From assembly GCF_030398385.1 (NCBI RefSeq), contig NZ_JAOAOQ010000017.1, forward strand, positions 62,001 to 126,000: a DNA stretch of 64,000 bases, in the 5' to 3' direction. The notes beneath the pieces are model-generated. The model was given only the letters and a program-made list of their open reading frames with translations, was not told the DNA's origin and did no database searches. The stretch is from Aquibium sp. ELW1220. GTDB lineage: Bacteria; Pseudomonadota; Alphaproteobacteria; Rhizobiales; Rhizobiaceae. Positions 27,682 through 35,443 of the stretch are shown piece after piece (position 1 is the stretch's first letter; each line of letters starts with the position of its first letter). Made by a program: the position numbers and the translations under genes.

Positions 27682-28068
27682 ATGCGGGAATACTACACGA
27701 TCACCGAGCTGACCCGGGAGTTCGAGATCTCCACCCGCACGCTGCGCTTCTACGAGGACGAGGGGCTGATCCAGCCGGTCCGCCGCGGCCGCACGCGGCT
27801 GTTTCGCCCGTCCGACCGCCATCTGGTCAAGCAGATCATGCGCGGCAAGCGGCTCGGCTTCTCGATCTCGGAGATCCGCGAGATCATCCAGATGTACAAG
27901 ACGCCGCCCGGCGAGGTCGGCCAGCTGAAGCTGATGATCAAGCGCATCGAGGAGAAGCGCGGCGACCTGCGCCAGAAACGCCGCGACCTGGAAGAGACGC
28001 TGGCCGAACTGGATCAGGCCGAGGAATCCTGCGTCGAGCGGCTGGTGGAACTCGGCGTCAACACTTGA
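27682..28068 (+). CDS. MerR-family regulator, LiuR-like
   Basis: A 128-residue regulator with the N-terminal winged-helix MerR domain (YYTITELTREFEISTRTLRFYEDEGLIQPVRRGRTRLF) and a C-terminal coiled coil (LMIKRIEEKRGDLRQKRRDLEETLAELDQ). It resembles LiuR, which controls branched-chain amino-acid and fatty-acid degradation genes (liu/ivd) in proteobacteria. The only cysteine (EESCVERL) gives no metal-binding pair, which argues against a metal sensor. A LiuR-type palindrome sits directly upstream. No liu genes lie beside it here, so its targets must be elsewhere. Confidence 0.82.
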   Translation: MREYYTITELTREFEISTRTLRFYEDEGLIQPVRRGRTRLFRPSDRHLVKQIMRGKRLGFSISEIREIIQMYKTPPGEVGQLKLMIKRIEEKRGDLRQKRRDLEETLAELDQAEESCVERLVELGVNT

Positions 28069-28101
28069 GGCGACGGCCTGCGAGCCTCGGGGCGGCGCGG
28101 T

Positions 28102-28578
28102 TCAGATCCAGCGCCGCACCTTCTTGCGATAGTCCCTGTATCTCTTGCCGAACCGCGCCTCGAGGTGCTTTTCCTCGCGTTCGATCGCGAGCTTCTGCGT
28201 CGCGAAGGCCGCTAGGAGGCCCAGTAGCAGGAACCAGGCGCTGCCGGCGATCAGCCCGATGCCGAAGGTCAGCATCGTGTTGGCGAGATAGATCGGATTG
28301 CGCGAGAAGGAGAACGGGCCGCCCGAGACGAGGTGCTCCGAGCCGCGATGCGGCATGATGGTGGTGCGTGCCCGGTGCAGCGTGCGCATGGCCGAGACGT
28401 CGATGGCCACCACACCGACGATCGTGACGATGCCGATGGCGAACAGGATGTCCGACAAAGGGCTCGGGATCCAGGGGAGCGGAACCGTCCAGGCGAGGAT
28501 CGCGGCCAGCACGATCGCCGTCAGATAGATCATCGGCGGCCATGGCAGCCGATTGGGTCGTGCGTCGTAGGCGTTCAC
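28102..28578 (-). CDS. Isoprenylcysteine carboxyl methyltransferase-like membrane protein
   Basis: A 158-residue integral membrane protein with about four helices and the ICMT/PEMT-type C-terminal motif: GGPFSFSRNPIYLAN, then EREEKHLEARFGKRYRDYRKKVRRWI. That motif forms the S-adenosylmethionine-binding tail in this family. Bacterial members are mostly uncharacterised; small lipids or isoprenoid acids are possible substrates. The GTG start (GGGAGGGAACCA upstream) overlaps the stop of the DUF1624 gene, so the two form an operon. Confidence 0.82.
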   Translation of the reverse strand: MNAYDARPNRLPWPPMIYLTAIVLAAILAWTVPLPWIPSPLSDILFAIGIVTIVGVVAIDVSAMRTLHRARTTIMPHRGSEHLVSGGPFSFSRNPIYLANTMLTFGIGLIAGSAWFLLLGLLAAFATQKLAIEREEKHLEARFGKRYRDYRKKVRRWI

Positions 28579-29573
28579 TGGTTCCCTCCCGTAGCAGGTC
28601 TGCGCTCGGTCTCGTCCGTGCAGATGGCGGCGAGTGCGGCCACCGTCTGCCGTTCGCTTTCATTCTGGCGGCCCGAGAACAGTCCGTCGAGCAAGTTCTC
28701 GCCCTCCAGGGCGTCGAGCACGCAGACGCAGTAGAAGCTGCAGAATTCCTCGTCGCGCTCGGCCGAGCAGGTGCGCTCGCAGGCCTGGCGGAACTGCACC
28801 TGCGGCGTCTCGACCTGCGGCGGCACCAGCTGCGAAAACAGGAAGACGCAGCCGATCAGTGCCGGCTGGTGGATCAGGTAGAAGGCGAGGCTGTGCCGCC
28901 CGAGGAAGCCGAGCGGCGCGGTCCAGGCCGGTGCGGTGAGACGCGACAGCCTGTCGAAGAGGCCGCTGCGCTCTGCGACCATGGCTGCCGCCATCCCGGC
29001 CAGCACGGCGCCGAACCACGGAAACAGCGGCACGAAGTCGTTGGAGCGCGGCCGCGTCTCCGACAGGCCCGTCCACCACCACCAGGCCGGATCGAAGGCG
29101 GACGAAGTGAGCCAGGCCGGCGCGGCGATGACGCCGGCCGCCAGCACGAGCACCACCGCCCAGGGCAGCCGCAGGAAGGCGAGGCCGAGCAGGCTCGCCA
29201 GCGCGATCTGGTGCAGAATGCCGAAGAAGATGAAGGTGTCGGGCATGGCGACGTAGGTCGCGATGCTGATGGCCAGCGCCGCACCGGCCACCATGGCCAT
29301 GCGGATGCCGAAGCCGCGCCAGCGCACGCCGCGCGCATGCGCCAGGAACAGGCTGACGCCGACGAGGAACAGGAAGGACGAGGCGATCGAGCGGGCAAAC
29401 AGCTTCCAGCCGCCGACCGTCGTCGTGCCCGCCTCGACATAGCGGAAGAATTCGAGATCCCAGGTGAAATGGTAGATCGCCATGGCGATGAGCGCCACGC
29501 CGCGTGCGAGGTCGATCGCTTCGATTCGTCGGTGGCGGACGGGGGCGGACATGGCGGGATCGGGCTGGGTCAT
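28575..29573 (-). CDS. DUF1624/heparan-alpha-glucosaminide N-acetyltransferase-like membrane protein with Cys-rich tail
   Basis: A 332-residue polytopic membrane protein. The N-terminal RIEAIDLARGVALIAMAIYHFTWDLEFF is the signature of the DUF1624/HGSNAT acyltransferase superfamily, with the conserved histidine in IYH. About seven to eight membrane helices follow. After the last helix (about residue 260) comes a soluble tail of about 70 residues with six cysteines (C-x3-C, then C-x3-C-x-C, then one near the end). Members may move acyl groups across the membrane; the substrate is unknown. Coupled to the ICMT-like gene by a 4-base overlap. Confidence 0.78.
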   Translation of the reverse strand: MTQPDPAMSAPVRHRRIEAIDLARGVALIAMAIYHFTWDLEFFRYVEAGTTTVGGWKLFARSIASSFLFLVGVSLFLAHARGVRWRGFGIRMAMVAGAALAISIATYVAMPDTFIFFGILHQIALASLLGLAFLRLPWAVVLVLAAGVIAAPAWLTSSAFDPAWWWWTGLSETRPRSNDFVPLFPWFGAVLAGMAAAMVAERSGLFDRLSRLTAPAWTAPLGFLGRHSLAFYLIHQPALIGCVFLFSQLVPPQVETPQVQFRQACERTCSAERDEEFCSFYCVCVLDALEGENLLDGLFSGRQNESERQTVAALAAICTDETERRPATGGNQ

Positions 29574-29781
29574 GGCGTTTCCGTTTCTGCGATAGCAGGA
29601 AACGCGAGCGGCCGGTATTCCGCTGCGCATCGGCTCAACGAATTGCCCGGTCCCGGCGCGTTGGGCCAGCGGCGGGCTTTGCGCCGGTCGAACGATTTTG
29701 CGTCATGGCGGCGTCGCATTCCTGTCATCCGCTGGCCCGACGCGCCTGCCAGATGTCGCTCAGGCGAAACTTCGGGACATC

Positions 29782-30981
29782 ATGGCGACTCAGGTCCGGC
29801 ATCCGATCTGGCTTCCGGCGCTGAAGACGCCGGGCGCGCACACGTTCGCAATCCTCTATGCCGTCGAGTCTTTCGCGCGCGCCTCGGTGTCGAGCGTCAT
29901 CCCGATCCAGATCTACGACGTCCTGCGCGACGAACAGGCCGTGTCGCTGGTCTACACCGCCGTCGCCTTCGCCGGCATCTCGGTCACGCTGTTCATGCCG
30001 CTGCTGATCGAGCGATTCGCCCGGCGCTGGGTTTATACGGCGGGCGTCGGCGGGCTGATCCTCGGCGCGCTGCTGTTCCTGACGCCATGGCTGTGGAGCC
30101 AGATGGCCGGGATGCTCTGCCGCGTGATGGGGGCCAGCGCGCTGTCGATCACCCTCAATCTCTACATCATGGACCACATCCGCAAGACGCAGTTCATCCG
30201 CTCCGAATCGATGCGGATGGCCTGGTCGACCTTCGCCTGGACCGGCGGGCCGACGCTCGGCGTCGTGCTCTACGTGAACTATGGGATCCTGGCCGCGCAG
30301 GCGGTGCCGATCGCGACCGGGCTCTTGCTGCTTTGCCTGTTCTGGTTCTTCCGCCTGAGCGACAATGCGATGATCCGGCCGGGCGCCACGCGGCCGGCGA
30401 GCCCGCTCGCCAATATCGGCCGCTTCCTGCGCCAGCCGCGGCTCAGGCTCGCCTGGCTGATCGCCTTCGGCCGCTCCTGTTTCTGGACCACCTTCTTCGT
30501 CTACGCGCCGATCCTGATGGTGACGTCGGGGCAGGGCGAGCTTGCCGGCGGCATGGTCGTCTCGGCCGCCAACGCGCTGCTGTTCTCGGCGCTGATCTGG
30601 GGCTGGGCCGGTCGCCGCTTCGGCGCGCGCAACGTCATGTCGATGGCCTTCCTCGTCACCGGCGCCATGCTGGTGGCGGCCGGCACGGCCGGCAGCGAGG
30701 CGCCGATCGCTGCCGCAGCCTTCCTGCTGCTGGCGGCCTTCTTCTGCATCGCGCTCGACGCGCTCGGCTCGACGGCCTTCATGCGCAGCGTCCGCGTCTG
30801 GGAACGCGCGCGCATGACGGCGGTCTACCGCACCTATCTCGACCTGTCGGAACTCTTGCCGCCACTGGTCTATTCGGTGACGCTGGCCTTCTTCGGCCTG
30901 GGCTCGGTCTTCGTCACGCTCGGCGTCTTCGTGGCCGCCTGCGGGGTGGTTACCTTCGTCTATCTGCCGAAGCGGATGTGA
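29782..30981 (+). CDS. MFS transporter
   Basis: A 399-residue major facilitator with about 12 predicted membrane helices. The loop after helix 2 carries ERFARRWVYTAG, a loose form of the MFS motif A; a central charged loop (MIRPGATRPASPLANIGRFLRQPRLR) joins the halves. No family-specific signature identifies the substrate. ATG 29782 is preferred to an ORF start 84 bases upstream, because the longer N-terminus is not membrane-like and adds nothing conserved. It converges on the Rieske oxygenase gene with a 3-bp gap. Confidence 0.78.
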   Translation: MATQVRHPIWLPALKTPGAHTFAILYAVESFARASVSSVIPIQIYDVLRDEQAVSLVYTAVAFAGISVTLFMPLLIERFARRWVYTAGVGGLILGALLFLTPWLWSQMAGMLCRVMGASALSITLNLYIMDHIRKTQFIRSESMRMAWSTFAWTGGPTLGVVLYVNYGILAAQAVPIATGLLLLCLFWFFRLSDNAMIRPGATRPASPLANIGRFLRQPRLRLAWLIAFGRSCFWTTFFVYAPILMVTSGQGELAGGMVVSAANALLFSALIWGWAGRRFGARNVMSMAFLVTGAMLVAAGTAGSEAPIAAAAFLLLAAFFCIALDALGSTAFMRSVRVWERARMTAVYRTYLDLSELLPPLVYSVTLAFFGLGSVFVTLGVFVAACGVVTFVYLPKRM

Positions 30982-30984
30982 GGC

Positions 30985-32145
30985 TCAGCCCGTTCGCGAC
31001 AGCACCCAGGCGTGGAAGCGGGCGATCTCGTATTCCTCCGGCATCAGCGTTCCGTGCCGGTGCGGCAGGGCCGACAGCCCGCGCTGGTTGATCTCGCAGA
31101 TCGCCGCGTCCTGATCGAGCACGAGCGAGCCGAAGGCGACCACGTTGTCGAGCGCCTCGGCCGTTTCGGGTCTGGTCTCCTGCGTAAAGTACCATTCGGC
31201 GGTGAGTTCGGTCCGCGCGGGTCCGAGCGGGCGCAGGCTGACGCTGCGGACATAGTCGACATGGCCGACGACGAAGAAGGAGGGCAGGTGGGTGACGTAG
31301 CTCTGTCCGGCCTGCCGGTTCTCGTCCGTCAGGCCGGCGAAGGCGCGGCCCTTTGCACTGCCGTCGCCCGACCAGGTCTCGGCACCGCTGCGCAGCCTGC
31401 CGGAGAACTGCGGCGCCTCGTCGTCGGCATGCGCCTGCCAGGCGGGGTCGTCGCGGCGTTCCATCAGGCCGCGGCCGTAGATCGGCACCAGGGCAGAGAG
31501 TTCGGGATGCACGCCCGGGCAGTGCAGGCACTCGTTGTAATTGTCCCAGAAGACCTTCCAGTTGCAGGCGATCTCCTTGCGGTAGACGGGACCGCGCTCC
31601 AGCCGCTCCAGCGGCCAGTTGGCGAGCATTGCCGGATCGCTGTCGAAGCCGTCGACGGCGGCACCCGGTGCGGCGGACAGGTTGACGAAGACGAAGCCGC
31701 GCCACTCGGCGACCGCGACCGGATGCAGCCCGTGCGCGGCCTTGTCGAAGCCGTCGGGAAGCACCTTGCTGGAGGTTCGGACCAGTGCCCCGTCGAGCGA
31801 GTAGGACCAGGCATGGTAGGGGCAGACGATCAGCCGGCCGGCGAGGCGGCCGCACTCCTCGCTCTTCAGCGCGGCACCCCGATGCCGGCAGCTGTTGTGG
31901 AAAGCGCACAGGCTTCCGTCCTCGTGCCGCAGGAGGAGAATCTCCTGGTCGCCGATGCGGGTGAGGCGAAACGCGCGCGGCTCTGCGAGATCGCTCGCGC
32001 GACAGGCATGGATCCAGTGCCGGTACCAGATGGCGTCGAGATCGCGGCGGTAGGCCTCGTCCGAAAGATAGGCGTCCGACGGCAGCGTCTGCCGCGTCTC
32101 GGTCAGGCCGTTCCAGGCAGGCTTGCTCGGCGGATGGAGGGTCAT
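30985..32145 (-). CDS. Rieske-type ring-hydroxylating/demethylating oxygenase alpha subunit
   Basis: A 386-residue terminal oxygenase. The N-terminal Rieske [2Fe-2S] domain has C86-x-H88 (CRHRG) and C108-x2-H111 (CPYHAW). The catalytic domain has the mononuclear-iron motif DNYNECLHCPGVHPE. The short length and the NYNECLHCPGVHP form resemble oxygenases acting on quaternary amines or similar small substrates (GbcA/choline-type) at least as much as aromatic dioxygenases. Neither a beta subunit nor a reductase gene is nearby, so it must borrow a reductase. The start is the second candidate (ATG 32145); an upstream GTG at 32169 has no ribosome site. Confidence 0.85.
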   Translation of the reverse strand: MTLHPPSKPAWNGLTETRQTLPSDAYLSDEAYRRDLDAIWYRHWIHACRASDLAEPRAFRLTRIGDQEILLLRHEDGSLCAFHNSCRHRGAALKSEECGRLAGRLIVCPYHAWSYSLDGALVRTSSKVLPDGFDKAAHGLHPVAVAEWRGFVFVNLSAAPGAAVDGFDSDPAMLANWPLERLERGPVYRKEIACNWKVFWDNYNECLHCPGVHPELSALVPIYGRGLMERRDDPAWQAHADDEAPQFSGRLRSGAETWSGDGSAKGRAFAGLTDENRQAGQSYVTHLPSFFVVGHVDYVRSVSLRPLGPARTELTAEWYFTQETRPETAEALDNVVAFGSLVLDQDAAICEINQRGLSALPHRHGTLMPEEYEIARFHAWVLSRTG

Positions 32146-32362
32146 GGGAGGTCGTCCAAGCTGTGGCACCGGCCGAGACTAGCCTGAAGCCTACTGGCGC
32201 GTCGAGCGTGGCCCGGCGGGCACCGCCTCCGGATGGTTACGGTCGAGGGAACCTTGGACCGCCATCCCTGTTAGCGGTCAGACGAGAGGACATGCTGGCC
32301 GACCGGCTCGAACGGGACCGGCAGGACAGGAAGAAACCGGGAGGTTGACCTGGAGAACACGC

Positions 32363-32698
32363 ATGATTCCCGATTGTCGTTCGGTCACGCCGCTGGTGGC
32401 CCTTTTCCTTGCCTCTGCCGCGCTGCCCTCTTCCGGCTCCCGCGCAATCGCCCATGACGCCGCGTCCGGCTGGTCCTATCCACTGGCGTGCTGTTCGGGC
32501 TTCGACTGCCGGCAGGTTTCCGCGGCCAGGGTGGCGGAAACCCCTGACGGGTATGTGATCGCGAGCACCGGCGAAGTGGTCGGCTATGCCGACGGGCGCA
32601 TACGCACATCGCCGGACGGCGAGTTTCACTGGTGCTCCGTCGCCGGAGCCGACGACGGCGACACGATCTGCCTGTTCGTGCCGCCGAAGCTGTTCTGA
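32363..32698 (+). CDS. Small secreted protein with CC-x3-DC pattern, unknown function
   Basis: A 111-residue protein with an N-terminal signal peptide (SVTPLVALFLASAALPSSGS) and, in the mature part, cysteines in ACCSGFDCR, HWCSV and ICLFVPP: five in all, probably disulfide-bonded in the periplasm. GGAG lies seven bases before the ATG. I recognise the pattern as a recurrent small secreted family in rhizobia but know no function. It lies in the gap between the Rieske oxygenase and the FAH gene and converges on the latter. Confidence 0.7.
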   Translation: MIPDCRSVTPLVALFLASAALPSSGSRAIAHDAASGWSYPLACCSGFDCRQVSAARVAETPDGYVIASTGEVVGYADGRIRTSPDGEFHWCSVAGADDGDTICLFVPPKLF

Positions 32699-32708
32699 CC
32701 GCCGCAGC

Positions 32709-33551
32709 CTACCGCGCGACGACCGTCTGGCGCTGCTCGCCCAGTCCCTCGACGCCGAGATGCATCGTGTCGCCGGCCTTGAGGAAGCGCGGCGGCTTCA
32801 TGCCGAGGCCGACGCCGGGCGGCGTGCCGGTGGTGATGACGTCGCCGGGTTCGAGCACCATGAACTCCGACAGATAGGAGACGATCTCGGCGCAGGTGAA
32901 GATCATCGTCGCGGTCGAGCCGGTCTGGGCGCGCTGGCCGTTCACGTCGAGGAACATCGACAGCGCCTGCGGATCGGGGATCTCGTCGGCGGTGACGATC
33001 CAGGGGCCGAGCGGGCCGAAGGTCGGCGCGCTCTTGCCCTTGATCCACTGGCCGCCGCGCTCGGCCTGGTACTCGCGCTCGGACACGTCGTTGCACAGCG
33101 CGTAGCCGAACACCTTCGACAGCGCATCTTCCTTCGAGACGTAGTCGCAGCGTTCGCCGATGACGATGGCGAGTTCGACCTCCCAGTCGAGTTTGACCGA
33201 GCCCCTCGGCATAAGGACGTCATCGTTCGGACCCGACAGGCAACTCGGCGCCTTGGAGAAGACGATCGGCTCCTTGGGAATGGCCGCGCCGGTCTCGGCT
33301 GCGTGGTCGGCATAGTTCAGGCCGATGGCGATGAAGTGGCCGATGCGGCTGACCGGCGCGCCGATGCGGGCACCCTCGGGCGCGGCCGGCAGCGACGTCG
33401 GGTCGATCCCGGCAAGCCTGTCCTTCAGCGCAGGCGAGATCGTCTCCGGGCCGAAGTCCGGCACGATGGAGGAGACGTCGCGGATGGTGCCGCCGGCATC
33501 GACGATGCCGGGCTTCTCGTGGCCCGCAGGGCCGAATCTGACGAGTTTCAA
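32709..33551 (-). CDS. Fumarylacetoacetate hydrolase-family protein
   Basis: A 280-residue FAH-fold enzyme. These act on 2,4-dioxo or 2-hydroxydienoate compounds (acylpyruvase, fumarylpyruvase, ureidoglycolate lyase or HpcE-type decarboxylase). Motifs visible are IGLNYADHAAE, the metal-binding ExE in LDWEVELAIVIG, the Asp in CNDVSEREYQ, and the closing loop TTGTPPGVGLGM. TTG 33551 is chosen because CGGAGGAAACC precedes it. It lies 31 bp downstream of the SDR gene on the same strand, pointing to a shared catabolic pathway such as sugar-acid or aromatic breakdown. Confidence 0.87.
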   Translation of the reverse strand: MKLVRFGPAGHEKPGIVDAGGTIRDVSSIVPDFGPETISPALKDRLAGIDPTSLPAAPEGARIGAPVSRIGHFIAIGLNYADHAAETGAAIPKEPIVFSKAPSCLSGPNDDVLMPRGSVKLDWEVELAIVIGERCDYVSKEDALSKVFGYALCNDVSEREYQAERGGQWIKGKSAPTFGPLGPWIVTADEIPDPQALSMFLDVNGQRAQTGSTATMIFTCAEIVSYLSEFMVLEPGDVITTGTPPGVGLGMKPPRFLKAGDTMHLGVEGLGEQRQTVVAR

Positions 33552-33582
33552 GGTTTCCTCCGGTGGATGGTTCGAATGGGTT

Positions 33583-34362
33583 TCAGAACGCGCAGTTGAA
33601 CAGGCCGCCGTCGAGGATGACGTTCTGGCCGGTGATGTAGCCGGCGTGACTGGAGCACAGGAAGGCGCAGGTGCGGCCGAATTCCTCCGGCCGGCCGAGC
33701 CTGCCGGCGGGGATGGCCTGCTCGGTCCTTCTCGTCTGCTCTTCCAGGCTGACGCCCGACTTCTCCGCCGCGTAGACGACGGTCTTGCGGATGCGGTCGG
33801 TGTCGAACTTGCCCGGCAGGATGGCATTGATGGTGACGTTGCGGTCGGCCACCGTGCGGGCGATGCCGGCCAGGAAGGCGGTGAGGCCGGCGCGCGCGCC
33901 CGACGACAGGTCGAGGCCGGGGATCGGCTGGTAGACCGAGAGCGAGGTGATGTTGACGATACGGCCGAAGCCGCGCTCGGCCATGCCGTCGATGACGGCT
34001 TGGATCAGCTCGATCGGTGTGATCATGTTCTGCGTGACGCCGTCGAGCATCGCGGCCCGGTCGAGCTGGCGGAAGTCCTTCAGCGGCGGGCCGCCATTGT
34101 TGTTGACCAGGATGTCGGGGGCGGGGCAGGCGACAAGCAGCGCCTTCTGCACCTGCGGCGTCGACACGTCGCCGGCGACCTCCTCGACGGTCACGCCGAA
34201 ACGCTCGCGAAGATCCTGCGCCGTGGCCGCCAAGGCGTCGGTGTCGCGGCCGTTGAGCACGAGGTCGCAGCCGGCGTCGGCCAGAGCGGTCGCACAAGCG
34301 CGGCCCAGCCCCCTGCTCGAGGCGCATATGATGGCCTTGCGACCCTTGATGCCGAGATCCAT
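33583..34362 (-). CDS. Atypical SDR-family protein (beta-ketoacyl-reductase-like, no YxxxK)
   Basis: A 259-residue Rossmann protein of the SDR family. The N-terminal loop is CASSRGLGRA, followed by LVNNNGGPPLKDF and a C-terminal GQNVILDGGLF typical of FabG-like SDRs. The catalytic Tyr-x3-Lys is absent: the aligned segment reads SSGARAGLTAF, with serine and arginine at those places, while the serine in ITSLS is kept. This matches a known BKR-like subgroup with altered catalytic residues. GGAGGAACC precedes the ATG. It is first in a two-gene unit with the FAH gene. Confidence 0.85.
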   Translation of the reverse strand: MDLGIKGRKAIICASSRGLGRACATALADAGCDLVLNGRDTDALAATAQDLRERFGVTVEEVAGDVSTPQVQKALLVACPAPDILVNNNGGPPLKDFRQLDRAAMLDGVTQNMITPIELIQAVIDGMAERGFGRIVNITSLSVYQPIPGLDLSSGARAGLTAFLAGIARTVADRNVTINAILPGKFDTDRIRKTVVYAAEKSGVSLEEQTRRTEQAIPAGRLGRPEEFGRTCAFLCSSHAGYITGQNVILDGGLFNCAF

Positions 34363-34479
34363 TGCCGGTTCCTCCGTTCGTGCGAACGGTCTAGCGGCGG
34401 GCGCAGGAATCCACAACCGTCATAAGCCTGTGACATGAATCGTGTCTTGGCTTGGCGCAGCCGGAGCCTGGATCAGACG

Positions 34480-35304
34480 ATGAAAAGCGAGCCGACACGC
34501 CACTTCCGTACGCTGTTCCTGTCCGACGTGCATCTGGGGTCGAAGCCCGCCAAGGCCGAATTCCTGATCGATTTCCTGCGCTTCCACGAGGCAGAGAAGA
34601 TCTATCTGGTCGGCGACATCGTCGACGGCTGGCGTCTCAGGCGCTCCTGGCACTGGCCGCAGGCGCACAACGACGTCGTCCAGAAGCTGCTGCGCAAGGC
34701 GCGCAAGGGTGCGGAGATCATCTACATCGCCGGCAACCACGACGAGTTCCTGCGCGGCTTCCAGGGCGTGCATTTCGGCGGCATCGTGGTCGCCGACCGT
34801 ACCATCCACGAAACCGCCGACGGCCGCCGCTTCCTCGTCATCCACGGCGACCAGTTCGATTCCGTCGTCCACAATGTCCGCTGGCTCGCCTATCTCGGCG
34901 ACAAGGCCTATGACGTCGCCATCCTCGTCAACCGGGCCGTCCATGTCGTGCGCCGCAGGCTCGGCATGCCCTACTGGTCGTTCTCCTCCTGGGCGAAGGT
35001 CAAGGTGAAGCACGCGGTGAACTTCATCGGCTCGTTCCAGAAGGTTGTGGCCGAGGAGGCGCGGCGATCGCGTGTCGACGGCATCATCTGCGGGCACATC
35101 CACCATGCCGCCATCGAGCGCTTCGGCGACGTCCACTACATCAACACGGGCGACTGGGTGGAAAGCTGCACGGCGGTGGCGGAACGTCACGACGGCAGCT
35201 TCGAGATCCTGACCTGGGCCAAGGTGACGGAAGCGGAAACGGAGAACGAGGCGGCGGAGCCGGCGCTCACACTCGTCCTGCCCGCCTCGGCCGAGGCGGC
35301 CTGA
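34480..35304 (+). CDS. UDP-2,3-diacylglucosamine diphosphatase-family metallophosphoesterase
   Basis: A 274-residue calcineurin-like phosphoesterase related to LpxH-type enzymes that trim UDP-diacylglucosamine in lipid A synthesis. Metal-site motifs are in order: LFLSDVHLGS, LVGDIVDGW, IAGNHDEF, VIHGDQFD and GHIHHAA. In alphaproteobacteria the essential step is usually carried by LpxI, so this homologue may have another lipid or nucleotide substrate. The start at 34480 matches where homology begins (RHFRTLFLSD); an ATG at 34435 is the alternative. Divergent from the SDR/FAH unit. Confidence 0.82.
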   Translation: MKSEPTRHFRTLFLSDVHLGSKPAKAEFLIDFLRFHEAEKIYLVGDIVDGWRLRRSWHWPQAHNDVVQKLLRKARKGAEIIYIAGNHDEFLRGFQGVHFGGIVVADRTIHETADGRRFLVIHGDQFDSVVHNVRWLAYLGDKAYDVAILVNRAVHVVRRRLGMPYWSFSSWAKVKVKHAVNFIGSFQKVVAEEARRSRVDGIICGHIHHAAIERFGDVHYINTGDWVESCTAVAERHDGSFEILTWAKVTEAETENEAAEPALTLVLPASAEAA

Positions 35305-35443
35305 CGCGCACCGCCACGGCTTCCGCTGCACCAATCACGCGCTGCCACGCGGCCGCTTCGCGCTGCCGGATGCGCATGCTAGGGGAGGTCGTGCTGCCGG
35401 TCCCGAGGGCCGATCCAGGCGGCGTGACCAGAAAAGCCCCGCC

